Positions 1 to 8,390 of a DNA stretch of 64,000 nt are shown here, in pieces. Below the pieces are notes generated by a model. The model had not been told where the DNA came from and ran no database searches. It worked only from the letters and a program-made list of their open reading frames with translations. Position 1 is the first letter of the stretch; the number at the start of each line of letters is the position of its first letter. Location: positions 1 through 64,000 of the forward strand of contig NZ_JPRF03000043.1 of assembly GCF_001188955.3 (NCBI RefSeq), given 5' to 3'. The translations under genes and the position numbers were made by a program. Source of the DNA: Kitasatospora aureofaciens (lineage in GTDB: Bacteria; Actinomycetota; Actinomycetes; Streptomycetales; Streptomycetaceae).

Positions 1-1085
1 CCCCCGCCCCCACACGCCATCACCAACAAGGGCCAGTGACATCAGCTGATTCCCAAGTGACAACAAACCGCAGATTCGCAGATGATATGGCGTAAATCCC
101 CAGAAGAAGCGTCTCCCCCGGGGCCGGCACTCACCCGGGCGGCGGCCCCGGCAGCAGTCGCCAGGCGCAGCACGACCGGCACCGACACCGGGCGTCCCGG
201 ACAGGCCTCCCTAGGGCCCTGCCGCCCCGTGCCGAGGCGAGGCGTCAAAGATGCAAGAGCTGTCACCATCCCGACCCCCACACCACCCCAGGGGCCAGGG
301 ACACCCCGGACAACAGCCCCCAGACCGTCACACCCCGCCCCGTCAAAAGCGCCTGGACGGGGCGCAGCACAGGGCCATCGAAAACGCACGGGCATGTCAC
401 CAGACCCGCCCTCCCGAGACGCGCGGCATGTCACCGGAAAGCCATCCCCAGCCACTCGGGATTCCGAACGATACGCAACGCCACCCGTACCGGAATATAT
501 CGGCGAAAAACACCCAGGAGCCACCCTTCTGAAAAAATACGAGGCGCAGCACGGCGCAGGAACGCCAGAAAAGCAGGCGGTACCCCGGCAAAAGGCCGGG
601 GCCTGGCGGCCCCTCAGAGAATGGCCGGGGGGTGTCGCCTGCGGCGCCACCAGGCGGCGGGTACCCGGGGCACGGGGCGGTGGGCCGGGCGGACGGTGAG
701 TCGGGGCTGGCGCGGTGGCCTGCGGCCCCCGACCGGACCACAGACACCGACCCGGGGCCACGGGCAGGTCGGCCCAGGTGACCCGTCTCATCGGGAGCAG
801 GGCAGAGGCACACAGCCCCGCCTGATGCCCCGCCACCAGGACGATCGACCCCCCAATGACACAACCCCACAGGCCCCGACCGTCGGCGGCCGGAACGACA
901 GACCGGGACCGGCCTGCCACCGCGCCCCCGGCACCACCATCCGAAGGCCGGCCCCGACGGCGGCCGACACCTCACGGTCGACGGCCCAGACAGCGGCCCC
1001 GCGCCCGGACAGCACTCGTAGCCCCATCCAGCCCCCGGTCACACCCACCTTCGACCCAGAATAGAGCTGTCCGAGATCAACGGGC
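1..1085. other. Gene-poor GC-rich stretch, no supported gene
   Basis: Long open frames exist on both strands, but their translations are low-complexity Pro/Arg/Gly strings with no recognisable domain and no good ribosome-binding site. This is expected of very GC-rich noncoding DNA. I see no RNA gene or clear hairpin. A slightly AT-richer patch at about 470-540 has no linked start. The stretch may be the decayed flank of the gene that begins at 1110. Confidence 0.5.
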
Positions 1086-1109
1086 GTGGGTACCCGTAGG
1101 CTCCCGGCC

Positions 1110-2057
1110 ATGCCCACCGAGAACAAGGCTCAGAACAGCCCGAAGCACTGGCAGGAGTGCACGGGTGCGTACGACTTCCTGGAGCAGGTGCGGCTCCGCC
1201 CTGGCGTGTGGCTGCCCGGCGGCTCACTGCGGCACCTGGAGTCGATGCTGATCGGCTATCGCGTGGCTTTGGGTGTCCACCGGGTCGAGGAGGACTTCGA
1301 CTTCTGGCCTGAGAACTCGTTCAAGGAATGGCTCTGGCGCCACCTCGGTCGGCACAGCCCGCTCGGCTGGGCCGCCGAGATCGAGCGGGAGACGCCCGCG
1401 GGCTCGACACCCGTCGCGGAGTTCTTCCGGCTGCTGGACACATTCCGCGCCGAGCAGGACCGGCTCGCCGCCGGCCGACGGTCCCTGACAGCGCCCTCCG
1501 CGGCCGAACACCCGGCCATGCAGGTGGTCCGCATCGAGATCGAACGGCATGACTGGGACGCCATGGCATGCGGCTGCGGCCATCCCGCATCCGGTAGGCC
1601 GGGCCGGGCCGAGCTGGCGGTGCCCGGGCTCAACGACGCACCACCCCGCCGAACACCGGCGGCCCAGCCGGGACCACGAAGGCCGCCAGGCCGCCGGGCA
1701 GGGTCCCGCCAGCCAGCGCCGCAGGGCACCCCGAGCCGAGGACCTGGCCCAGCGCCGTGCTTCTCGCGGTCGCTGGGGTCGAGGTGGCCGTGCTCCAGGT
1801 GGAACACGGCGGCAACGGCGTTCATGCGCTGCCACTCGACGGCCCGCGGGTTGAACGCCCGGAGCTCCACCGTCTGGAGGATTCGCGCCGCATGCCGGCG
1901 GGCATCGATCTGCAGCCAGTCGACCGGCGACCGCTCCGCCGTCGCCGGCGGCTGCTCGCCCGCCCCGGCCTCTGCGGCCGCGCCGTCCTCAGAGACCTGC
2001 GCCATGGCGTGCTGGGGCTGGGCGCGGTGGGCACGCAGCTCGGTGTCCGGCCCATGA
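1110..2057 (+). CDS. Hypothetical protein, C-terminus replaced by repeat DNA
   Basis: From the ATG at 1110 the first ~155 residues look like a real protein: mixed charged and aromatic composition, including WLPGGSLRHLESMLIGYRVA and EDFDFWPENSFKEWLWRHLG, with normal third-position GC. I do not recognise a named family; actinobacterial conserved hypotheticals of this kind exist. From about 1588 the frame runs into a copy of the interspersed repeat R1 and then into antisense of a helicase relic. The residues after ~160 are Arg/Pro-rich and probably not native. An in-frame start at 1086 is possible but has no better context. Likely a 3'-truncated gene. Confidence 0.45.
   Translation: MPTENKAQNSPKHWQECTGAYDFLEQVRLRPGVWLPGGSLRHLESMLIGYRVALGVHRVEEDFDFWPENSFKEWLWRHLGRHSPLGWAAEIERETPAGSTPVAEFFRLLDTFRAEQDRLAAGRRSLTAPSAAEHPAMQVVRIEIERHDWDAMACGCGHPASGRPGRAELAVPGLNDAPPRRTPAAQPGPRRPPGRRAGSRQPAPQGTPSRGPGPAPCFSRSLGSRWPCSRWNTAATAFMRCHSTARGLNARSSTVWRIRAACRRASICSQSTGDRSAVAGGCSPAPASAAAPSSETCAMACWGWARWARSSVSGP
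1588..1722. repeat. Interspersed repeat R1, copy 1
   Basis: This segment is nearly the same as segments at 9258-9400 and 33484-33603. Shared landmarks are CCGGTAGGCCGGGCCGGGCC, then GCCCGGG..CAACGACGCACC, CACCCCGCCGAACACCGG and GAAGGCCGCCAGGCCGCCGG. Copy 1 lacks part of the internal dyad seen in copy 2. It cuts off the 3' end of the gene starting at 1110. Noncoding on both strands as far as can be seen. Confidence 0.75.
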
Positions 2058-2545
2058 CCCGGGCGTCGTGCGCGGCCAGGGCCCGCAGGACCCGCCAGAT
2101 CGTGCGAAAGCCGGAGGCCTCGATCTCGGTGTCGGCTTCGGCCTTCACGACTTCGCGGCGTCCTTCACGTCGGCCGTTTTGTCGGCGCCGGCTGTCTCGT
2201 CACCGACCAGCGGGGTGGGAGGTATACGGGGATGATCCAGGAGACGTTGCCCTGCCGGTAGGACAGGCGCAGCGTGCGGCCGACGGCCTGGACGATGTCG
2301 ATCACCGAGCTCTTGGGGTCGGCGAAGCAGACCGCGTCCACGGCGGCGACGTCGATCCCCTCCGTCAGCAGCCGGCTGTTGCAGAGGATGCCGCACTCTT
2401 CGCCGTCGTCGCCGGTGTGGGCCTTGAACTCCGGCGATGGCGCCCGGCGGGCCGGGCCGGCGAGCGGGGGCAGGTCGACGACCACAGGCACGTCGACCAC
2501 GGCGGCGACACCGCTCGAGCGTGCCGCAGGCCGGACACGCACCCG
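1745..2545 (-). pseudogene. DEAD/DEAH-box helicase relic (C-terminal part)
   Basis: Three minus-strand frames joined in order give a superfamily 2 helicase C-terminal domain. Around 2440-2220: CNSRLLTEGIDVAAVDAVCF, then IDIVQAVGRTLRLSYRQGNV, which match helicase motifs V and VI. After a frame change, TIWRVLRALAAHDARV appears near 2110-2060. After another, the piece near 1950-1760 resembles the helicase-associated domain of Streptomyces plasmid helicases (RMNAVAAVFHLEHGHLDP). Motifs I-IV and the N-terminus are absent. At least two frameshifts and loss of the ATPase half make this a nonfunctional remnant. It abuts repeat R1. Confidence 0.75.
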
Positions 2546-2652
2546 GCGCCGCCGACACCCCCGGCCTCACCGCCGTCCAGTCCCTCACTCAGGTAGAACA
2601 CTGGCCTGTCCTGCTCGCGCCAAGGGGGCCCTCGTTCCGGTGACGCTCGGGG

Positions 2653-3081
2653 TCAGCTGCCGCCCGTGTCCTTCAGGCGGGCGTCCCGGCCGCCGTCGGT
2701 CAGCTCCGCCCACCGCTCGTACTCCTGACGGACATACGGCCGCGCCGATTCCTCCCACCTGGAGGAGCCCGGCCCGGCCGGGCCCAGGACGAACCGCCCG
2801 TCGGCCAGGTCGAAGGCGACCAGCTCGTACGCCGTGCGCGCGGCCTCCGCGGCGTCGCACTCCTCACCGCTCTCCAGTGCCAGCCGGTCGGCCAGCGCTG
2901 CCCGGCGCAGCCGGAACTCGCGTTCCAGGGAGGCGCGCGGGTACTGGCCGCTGTGCCTGAGCGCGGTCTGCAGGCGGGTCACGGCGGTGTTCTCGGCCGC
3001 CGGTCCCAGGGCGGCGGCGTACGCGCTCTCCGGTAAGGGGGCCTCGGATCGCGCGCCCGCGCGGGGATCGTGCCCAATCAA
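2653..3081 (-). CDS. Hypothetical protein
   Basis: A 142-residue frame from a TTG start with GAGGAG about 11 bases upstream. The product is soluble, rich in Arg/Glu/Ala and probably helical (ASLEREFRLRRAALADRLAL; SARPYVRQEYERWAELTDGG). No signal peptide, membrane segment or known motif is seen. The regular amino-acid mix and GC-rich third positions support a real gene. Its partners are unclear because both neighbours are decayed. Confidence 0.55.
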   Translation of the reverse strand: MIGHDPRAGARSEAPLPESAYAAALGPAAENTAVTRLQTALRHSGQYPRASLEREFRLRRAALADRLALESGEECDAAEAARTAYELVAFDLADGRFVLGPAGPGSSRWEESARPYVRQEYERWAELTDGGRDARLKDTGGS

Positions 3082-3566
3082 CTGCGACAGCTCCTCAGAT
3101 CGTCGTGGCGAAGGCCGGTCCTGTCTTCGACCGGCCGCCCAGATTACCTTCCGCGTTCATCCGATGACGGCATGTCTACTAGCCAGTAGGAGGTGAGGAG
3201 ATCAGGTGCCTTCTCCGCGCGAGCGCGGCGGCGTCCGACAAGAAGCAGCGCCCCTTCCGTCACCGCCGCGAGCCAGCGCTCGAACGGAGCGTCGCCCGCG
3301 GTCAACAGCCGTGAAGAGTGACGTGGCCGAGGAGCGGTCGGCCGCGTGACCCCCGGTCGGCCCCGGCGGTGTCCGGGGGCGGCGGTACGCTGCCCGGCCC
3401 CGAGAGGGCGCAGGAGGCCGCCACCGCCGGTGGCGGCCTTCCGGCATCTCAGACAGGGACGGCAATGACACGGTAGTCCGGGTGCCGCACCCGGCGATGT
3501 CGCTCGACCAACCGGCGGTGAGGCGAGGGCAGGGTCGCGAACCCGCCGCCGGCGGGGCCAGGCGGG
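3082..3566. other. Intergenic stretch, nothing recognised
   Basis: No credible coding frame on either strand. An AT-richer patch at 3140-3200 lies upstream of the 3081 gene and could hold its promoter. I cannot place -10/-35 boxes with confidence. Confidence 0.4.
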
Positions 3567-4193
3567 TCAGCCGTCCAGTCTTGCGTACAGGCCGCGGCCC
3601 GGGCGCTGCGCCCGGCCGGCCTTGGTCAGGCGTTCCAGCATGGTGCGCACCGCGTTCACGGTGTCCGCCGACTCGTCGACTCCCAGTCGGGCGGTCACCT
3701 CCCGGGCGCGCAGCGGTCCGGGGGTGTCGGCCAGCACGCTCAGGACGCTGTCGGAGGTGGCACCGGTCGTTCGCCGCCTGGGCGCGGGCGCAGCCGTTTC
3801 GCTCTTGTCCGGGGCCGGCTCGGCGCCGGTCTGCACCGGCCTGGTGCCCGTGGCTGCGGCCGTCTTCTTCGCGCCGGTGCGCGGCCGCGCGCCGCCGGCG
3901 GTCTTCTTCGCCGCGGTCTTCTTCGCGGGGGCCGCCTTCTTTCCTGTGACCGTCTTCGCAGGGGCCGCCTTCTTGGCGGTGGCCTTCTTCGCCGTCTTCG
4001 TGACCGTGTCCGTGCCCGAGGTGCCCTCTTCGGCCAGCTCCCCGCCCCGGTCCAGCGCCGCCCCGGCTTCGGCCGCGAGCTGCTGCGGCCGGACCCCAGC
4101 GATGGCGTGCGCCTTTGGCCGGGTGCTGCCCGCCGGTGTGGTGTCCTGCGAGGTCGGCAGTCCGGCCAGGGCAACCGCGAGACCAGCCACCAC
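3567..4193 (-). CDS. Lysine/alanine-rich histone H1-like DNA-binding protein with winged-helix tail
   Basis: The middle of the protein is a basic low-complexity tract (KKATAKKAAPAKTVTGKKAA, then KKTAAKKTAGG), like bacterial histone H1-like and HupS-type tails that coat DNA. The last ~65 residues (SDSVLSVLADTPGPLRAREV, then MLERLTKAGRAQRPGRGLYA) have the pattern of a winged helix: a reading helix, then a wing rich in Gly/Arg. Probable nucleoid-associated or regulatory role. The start is uncertain: the GTG at 4193 is the first start in the plausible part, but no strong ribosome-binding site is seen. The frame upstream to 4439 looks like noise. Confidence 0.55.
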   Translation of the reverse strand: MVAGLAVALAGLPTSQDTTPAGSTRPKAHAIAGVRPQQLAAEAGAALDRGGELAEEGTSGTDTVTKTAKKATAKKAAPAKTVTGKKAAPAKKTAAKKTAGGARPRTGAKKTAAATGTRPVQTGAEPAPDKSETAAPAPRRRTTGATSDSVLSVLADTPGPLRAREVTARLGVDESADTVNAVRTMLERLTKAGRAQRPGRGLYARLDG

Positions 4194-4279
4194 TTCTGAC
4201 CGCCGGTGCGTCCTCCGCGCCGCCCGCACATCCTGCGCCGCCTGCCCCGCCCGTTCCCCGGGCCGAGGCAGGCGGTGCA

Positions 4280-4452
4280 GCGACGGAGCGACGGAGCGAC
4301 GCCGGCCCGACGTCGGCGGCCCGCACGCAGTTCCGCAGGGTCTCGTGATTGACCCCGATCTCCTTCGTGACCGCCGCGAACGTGCACCGGCCCCCCGAGG
4401 CCCGGTACAGCACGACGGCATCAACCACCCGGTCCGCAAGCGGAGACGGCAT
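4280..4452 (-). pseudogene. IS3-family OrfA-like transposase N-terminal relic
   Basis: From the ATG at 4452 the frame gives ADRVVDAVVLYRASGGRCTF then VTKEIGVNHETLRNCVRAAD. This is the helix-turn-helix start of IS3-family OrfA proteins (consensus like AVAKELGVNHETLRNWV). After about 60 residues it degenerates into Gly/Ala low complexity, with no second helix-turn-helix, leucine zipper or OrfB. It overlaps the noisy upstream part of the H1-like gene frame. Confidence 0.6.
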
Positions 4453-4587
4453 GGCGCGGGTGCACGACATCTCGCGCGAACCGGTAGCCGTACGGCGGGG
4501 GGTCGGCCGCGGTGGCCGTTCGCGGGAAAAGTGCACCCGCCCTATCGGGACGGCTGAACCGGGTCCCTGCGCCGGTCGCCGGAACGG

Positions 4588-5067
4588 CTACCGGGGGAAG
4601 CGGTTGCGGACGGTCCGGGCGACGTCGGTGCCTTCGAGCAGCGTGTGCAGCAGGCCGCTGAGGGTGGCGATGTCCGCGGCCGAGAGCGGTTCGGCCATCG
4701 CGGCGGCGATCCGGCCGGTCGCTTCGCCGAGCCGGTCGGCCAGGGACCGGCCTTCGGCGGTGAGTTCGAGCAGGACGGCGCGCTTGTCCTGCTCGTGGGG
4801 GAGACGGCTGACCAGGCCCCGTTGGACCAGCGAGTCGACCAGCCGGCTCGGGCTGCCCTGCTCGCACACGAGCAGACGGCCGAGGGCGGCGAGGGTGACG
4901 GGCTGGTGCTCCGCCAGCACGTCGAGCACCTCGGCCTGGGGCGGCGTCAGGCCCAGCGGGCGCAGGGCTTCGCCGAACCGGCGGCTGCCCTCGCGCTGGG
5001 CCGCCAGCAGGAGGTAGCGCAGCTCGTCGTGGGCGGCCCTGGAGGAGTGGCTGCGGTCGGCGGTCAT
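4588..5067 (-). CDS. MarR-family transcriptional regulator
   Basis: A 159-residue winged-helix regulator. LRPLGLTPPQAEVLDVLAEH and VTLAALGRLLVCEQGSPSRL form the recognition helix-turn-helix, followed by LVQRGLVSRLPHEQDKRAVL, the MarR wing with its DKRAV/L signature. The family usually acts as a ligand-sensitive dimeric repressor on palindromes. Start chosen at the ATG at 5065-5067 because AGGAG lies six bases upstream; the longer frame to 5193 has no such site. It diverges from the oxidoreductase gene at 5261. The two palindromes at 5168-5212 sit between them and are the expected operators, so autoregulation plus control of the divergent pair is likely. Confidence 0.9.
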   Translation of the reverse strand: MTADRSHSSRAAHDELRYLLLAAQREGSRRFGEALRPLGLTPPQAEVLDVLAEHQPVTLAALGRLLVCEQGSPSRLVDSLVQRGLVSRLPHEQDKRAVLLELTAEGRSLADRLGEATGRIAAAMAEPLSAADIATLSGLLHTLLEGTDVARTVRNRFPR

Positions 5068-5167
5068 GCGCGCTCCTTTGCTCTCGGCGGCTCCGGGGTC
5101 CGTCTGGTCCGCCTGGCGGCTCGGTCCGCCGCCCGAGTAGGGGGAAGCCAGTATATCAATGGCACGA

Positions 5168-5212
5168 CATTGATGTCGCGACATCAATGACACAACATCG
5201 ATGTTGTGTCAT
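5168..5212. promoter_or_regulatory. Two overlapping perfect palindromes, probable MarR operators
   Basis: Palindrome 1 (5168-5189, 22 bp) has half-site CATTGATGTCG. Palindrome 2 (5187-5212, 26 bp) has half-site ATGACACAACATC. They share three bases. Both contain the ACATCAAT/ACATCGAT core, and the local DNA is much AT-richer than its surroundings. They lie 101-145 bases upstream of the MarR ATG and 49-93 bases upstream of the oxidoreductase ATG. Dyads of this size are typical MarR dimer sites; binding is inferred from position. Confidence 0.8.
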
Positions 5213-5260
5213 GATGTCTCGGTCGGCGGGAAGGCCCCGTCGGCGGGAAAGGGCATGGTC

Positions 5261-6211
5261 ATGCGTAGTGACTTCGTGGTCCTCGGCGCCTCCGGCACCA
5301 CCGGTGGCCTGATCACCGAGGAACTGGTCCGGCGGGGTCGGCGGGTCGTGCTCGCGGGCCGGAACGCCGCGCGGCTGGCGCGGACCGCGGCCCGGTTCGA
5401 GGCCGGGGCAGTGTCGGTTCTGGCGGTGGACCTGGCGGACCCCGCCTCGCTGATCGCAGCAGCCGGTGCGGGCAGGGTGCTGGTCAACACGGTCGGTCCG
5501 TTCGCCCGGCTGGCCCCGCCGGTGGTGGCGGCCTGCCTGGACACCGGCACCGCCTACCTCGACCTCGCCAACGAACGGGCAGCCGTGCGCGCCCTGCTCG
5601 ACCGGGACGCCGAGGCCCGCGAACGCGACGCCACCCTGGTCACCGGAGCCGGGTTCGGCCCGGCCGCCACCGAGGCACTGGTGCTGGCCCTGCTGGGGAC
5701 GGGCGTCGACGCGACCGCGGTGAAGGTCGCCACCGCCCCCCACAGCGCCCACGACACCGACGGTGTGCGCGGAACCGTCGCCGAGGCCATGGCCGAGGGG
5801 GCCACCCGCTACCGGGCCGGTGAACTGGTGCGCGCGCCGCTCGGCGAGGGCGCCACCACCCTCACCTTCGGCGGCGCCGCCCGGACCGTGATCCCCGTAC
5901 CGGTCGGCGACCTGGAGGCGACGCGGGAGGCGAGCGGTGCACCGGAGGTCACCGCGTACGCGGTGCCGCGCGGCGCGGGAACGGACGACGGCCGCTCCCA
6001 CGCCTACGCGGAACTCACCGACGCGGACGGGCGGGTGCACACCGCGCAGCTCAGCACCGGCGAGGGGTTCGCGTTCACCACGGCGGTCGCCGTCGCGACC
6101 GCCACCCGCCTCCTCGACGGCCCGCCGCCCGGCGCCTGGACGGCGGCGCGGCTGCTCGGCGCCGAACCGATCGCGTCCCTGCCCGGCACCACGATCCAGC
6201 TGGGCCGGTGA
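5261..6211 (+). CDS. NAD(P)-binding saccharopine-dehydrogenase-like / trans-acting enoyl reductase-like protein
   Basis: About 316 residues. The N-terminus has a Rossmann motif (VVLGASGTTGGLITEELVRR) and an NADP-type basic patch (LAGRNAARLART). This is followed by VNTVGPFARLAPPVVAACLD and the substrate-domain segment DTGTAYLDLANE, characteristic of the saccharopine dehydrogenase/trans-acting enoyl reductase superfamily. The substrate is unknown. The start at 5261 fits GGAAAGGG eight bases upstream; the ATG at 5255 is too close. It is the first gene of a two-gene unit and overlaps the metallo-hydrolase by four bases. Regulated, by position, by the divergent MarR protein. Confidence 0.8.
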   Translation: MRSDFVVLGASGTTGGLITEELVRRGRRVVLAGRNAARLARTAARFEAGAVSVLAVDLADPASLIAAAGAGRVLVNTVGPFARLAPPVVAACLDTGTAYLDLANERAAVRALLDRDAEARERDATLVTGAGFGPAATEALVLALLGTGVDATAVKVATAPHSAHDTDGVRGTVAEAMAEGATRYRAGELVRAPLGEGATTLTFGGAARTVIPVPVGDLEATREASGAPEVTAYAVPRGAGTDDGRSHAYAELTDADGRVHTAQLSTGEGFAFTTAVAVATATRLLDGPPPGAWTAARLLGAEPIASLPGTTIQLGR

Positions 6212-6954
6212 GCCCGATGACCACCGTGCACCGCCTGGGCGACCACCTGGTCAACTTCTACCTGGTCGACACCGGGCCCGCCCTCCTGCTGGTCGACGCC
6301 GGACTGCCCGCGCACTGGGACGGCCTCCGAACCGCGCTGCGCGACCTCGGCCGCCCGGTCACCGACATCGCGGCGGTGCTGGTCACCCACGGCCACCCCG
6401 ACCACGTCGGCGTCGCCGAGCAGGTCCGTGCCGCCTCCGGCGCCGAGATCTGGGTGCACGAGTCCGACGCGCCGATCCTGACCGAGCCCCGACGGCTGAA
6501 CAAGGTCTGGACCCCGGAGCGTTCGCTGCTCGGCTACGCGGTCCGCCGCCCGAACAGCCTGCGCGCGCCGCTGCACCTGGCCCGGGGCGGCGCCCTGCGC
6601 ATCCCGCCGGTCCGCAGCCTGCGCACCTTCACCCACGACCGGCAACTCGACCTGCCCGGCGCGCCGCTCGCGATCCACACGCCCGGCCACACGCACGGCA
6701 GCACCAGCTACCTCTTCCCGGACGCCTCCGTCGCCTTCACCGGCGACGCCCTGGTCACCCACGACGCGGTGGCCGGCCGGGTCGGACCGTGCGTCATCTG
6801 CCGGGCCTTCACCCAGGACAGCACGACCGCGCTGGCCTCACTGGAGAAGATCGCCGAACACGACATCGCCACCGTGCTTCCGGGCCACGGCGAAGCCTGG
6901 ACGGACGGCCTGGCACGGGCCGCGCGGCAGGCGGTGGCCGGCGGAATCCGTTAA
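6208..6954 (+). CDS. MBL-fold metallo-hydrolase
   Basis: 248 residues from a GTG overlapping the upstream TGA (GTGA); an ATG three codons in is the alternative start. The metallo-beta-lactamase fold metal motif THGHPDH occurs at about residues 67-73. Further metal ligands are HTPGHTHGS (about 152-160), FTGDALVTHD and the final LPGHGEAW. The N-terminus, LGDHLVNFYLVDTGPALLLV, is the usual first strand pair. It belongs to the broad glyoxalase II-like/hydrolase group, and the substrate cannot be told. Coupled translation suggests it processes a metabolite linked to the oxidoreductase. Confidence 0.85.
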   Translation: MSPMTTVHRLGDHLVNFYLVDTGPALLLVDAGLPAHWDGLRTALRDLGRPVTDIAAVLVTHGHPDHVGVAEQVRAASGAEIWVHESDAPILTEPRRLNKVWTPERSLLGYAVRRPNSLRAPLHLARGGALRIPPVRSLRTFTHDRQLDLPGAPLAIHTPGHTHGSTSYLFPDASVAFTGDALVTHDAVAGRVGPCVICRAFTQDSTTALASLEKIAEHDIATVLPGHGEAWTDGLARAARQAVAGGIR

Positions 6955-7038
6955 GGGCCGCCAGGGAGATCCTGCCGGGCGCCCGACGCCGCACACCGAT
7001 CCGACCATTCCGAACCGCCAGGAGGCCCTGCTGTTGTG

Positions 7039-7083
7039 AACGCCGTTCCTGCCGTGGGATCGCCCCGGCAGGAACGGCGTTCG
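7039..7083. terminator. Strong hairpin, bidirectional terminator
   Basis: A perfect 16-bp stem (GAACGCCGTTCCTGCC, 7039-7054, pairing with 7068-7083) with a 13-base loop. It lies 84 bases after the metallo-hydrolase stop and 48 bases after the stop of the convergent lectin gene, so it can serve both. Confidence 0.85.
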
Positions 7084-7131
7084 TTTGAGCAAGCCCGCCG
7101 AACGGTGAGCGGCAGGCTGCTCGGAAGCGGC

Positions 7132-7704
7132 CTAACTCACGATCCAAACCTGGGCCGCCGCCGGGCGTGCGTCGCCGCAACTCCACTGGATGAGCTGGCT
7201 GCCGGCACCGCCGACCGTGTCGAGGCACAGATTGGTGCCCACGTGCCTGAACTTCGCGCCGATCTTCTGGTCGACGATCACGGCGGTCTCGACCCACTGT
7301 TCCGACGCCAGCCCGTCACAGAGGTACTCGTCGACGGCCTCGCCCGGAACGCTGGTGCCGTTGTTGACCTCGGCGCAGTACCCGCTCGCCTGATTCACCA
7401 GGTAGTAGGTGTCCGCCGAACCGGCCGACACGAACGCCCAGTTCTGCGTGCTGGAGCCGTTGCAGTTGGCCAGCTGAAGTCTGACGTTGAGCACCCCGCC
7501 GGGCGCGTCCACGCATTGGCTGTAGGCCATGTTCTTGATCGTGTGATAGCTACTCGCGGCAGCGGCGGCTGTGACACGGGCGGACACTCCCGCCGTAGAG
7601 TCCGGCGTCGGCACGGCGGCACTCGCTCCCGTCGCCAACGTGACCATGCCCGCGCAGCTCAGAAACGTCGCCGCCAGGACGGTGATCCTGTTCTGGATCT
7701 TCAT
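7132..7704 (-). CDS. Secreted ricin-type beta-trefoil lectin domain protein
   Basis: 190 residues. A Sec signal peptide (MKIQNRITVLAATFLSCAGM, cut probably after ATGASA) precedes one beta-trefoil of about 140 residues. The trefoil has the repeated disulphide/QxW pattern: QCVDAPGGVLNVRLQLANC..QNWAF, YCAEVNNGT..EQWVE, LCLDTVGGAGSQLIQWSC..QVWIVS. Such domains bind galactose or other polysaccharides outside the cell. No catalytic module is attached, so it is a stand-alone lectin. The ribosome-binding site is AGGAGTT about eight bases upstream. The upstream region carries a duplicated segment (7722-8087). Confidence 0.85.
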   Translation of the reverse strand: MKIQNRITVLAATFLSCAGMVTLATGASAAVPTPDSTAGVSARVTAAAAASSYHTIKNMAYSQCVDAPGGVLNVRLQLANCNGSSTQNWAFVSAGSADTYYLVNQASGYCAEVNNGTSVPGEAVDEYLCDGLASEQWVETAVIVDQKIGAKFRHVGTNLCLDTVGGAGSQLIQWSCGDARPAAAQVWIVS

Positions 7705-7721
7705 CGTCGCAACTCCTATGA

Positions 7722-7788
7722 TTTGTCGGAAACCCGATTTCGTCTCGCTCGTGGACAGTGTGTTCCGGCGGTTGGAAAAGGCTCACTG
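7722..7788. repeat. Direct repeat, copy 1, upstream of lectin gene
   Basis: Holds GAAACCCGATTTCGTCTCGC, TCGTGGACAGTGT..TTCCGGCG and GGTTGGAAAAGGCTCACTG in unbroken order. The same pieces recur at 7935-8087, separated there by an extra ~85 bases. It lies immediately upstream of the lectin ATG, so it covers the 5' leader/promoter. Confidence 0.8.
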
Positions 7789-7934
7789 CCTGCGGGTGGG
7801 ATCGACCATGCGAGTTCCCTTCGGGGCCAGCTGGCCACGTAACAAGGTTTGCGGTTCGGCTGGTTGTTGTGCAGCCCATTTTTCGCCGATTATGCAAGCC
7901 TTCTCCCCCTGCGCCAGGAGCACCACCGTTTGAC

Positions 7935-8087
7935 TTGTCGAACGGAAACCCGATTTCGTCTCGCTCGTGGACAGTGTTCCGGCGAAAGCGCGCAGTCGCC
8001 CTCTGTTCCGCTCAGCGGACCAGCCATCGCTTCCTGGCTTGTTCCTCTACGTCCGAACCAACGCGAGAGGTTGGAAAAGGCTCACTG
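7935..8087. repeat. Direct repeat, copy 2, split by ~85 bases
   Basis: First part 7935-7984 (TTGTCGAACGGAAACCCGAT and following) and second part 8069-8087 (GGTTGGAAAAGGCTCACTG) match copy 1 at 7722-7788. The insert between them has no open frame. A duplicated promoter/leader or a decayed element end are both possible. Confidence 0.75.
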
Positions 8088-8164
8088 ATCCAATCGGTCA
8101 CCAAGGAGGTCGTGCTCACAGGAAGCGGGAAAGGCAGTTGCATCGGCGCCATACTGGCACCGAG

Positions 8165-8390
8165 AGCGCCGCCCGCGCCCGCTACGGCAAAGTCCGCCTC
8201 CTGTGGCCACCACCCCCAGAACCCCCTGACCGCCGCCGCCCGCCCCACCCACACGAGCGGCCGGCACCAGCCGGACGCGAGAACAAGAGCACAGCGCAGC
8301 GCCCGACCACACCGACCAACGCCCCCCACCACCACAACCACCACCACCAGGCAGGGGCCCCGGGAAGGTAAGTCCGGGTGGTGAGTTCGG
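8165..8390. repeat. Interspersed repeat R2, copy 1
   Basis: Nearly the same as 20575-20797. It starts with CGCCCGCTACGGCAAAGTCC (the end of a helix-turn-helix gene that is longer at 20.3 kb) and continues through GAGCGGCCGGCACCAGCC, GAACAAGAGCACAGCGCAGC and ACCACACCGACCAACGCCCC. It ends in a CCACC-rich tract and CAGGCAGGGGCCCCGGGAAG. Only the last few codons of the gene are present here, so the copy carries a gene 3' end plus its downstream DNA. Confidence 0.8.

Noticed and set aside
2365..2601. Zinc-ribbon-like minus-strand piece CPACGTLERC upstream of the helicase relic
   Set aside because: Single CxxC pair in Arg-rich noise; not enough to define a protein.
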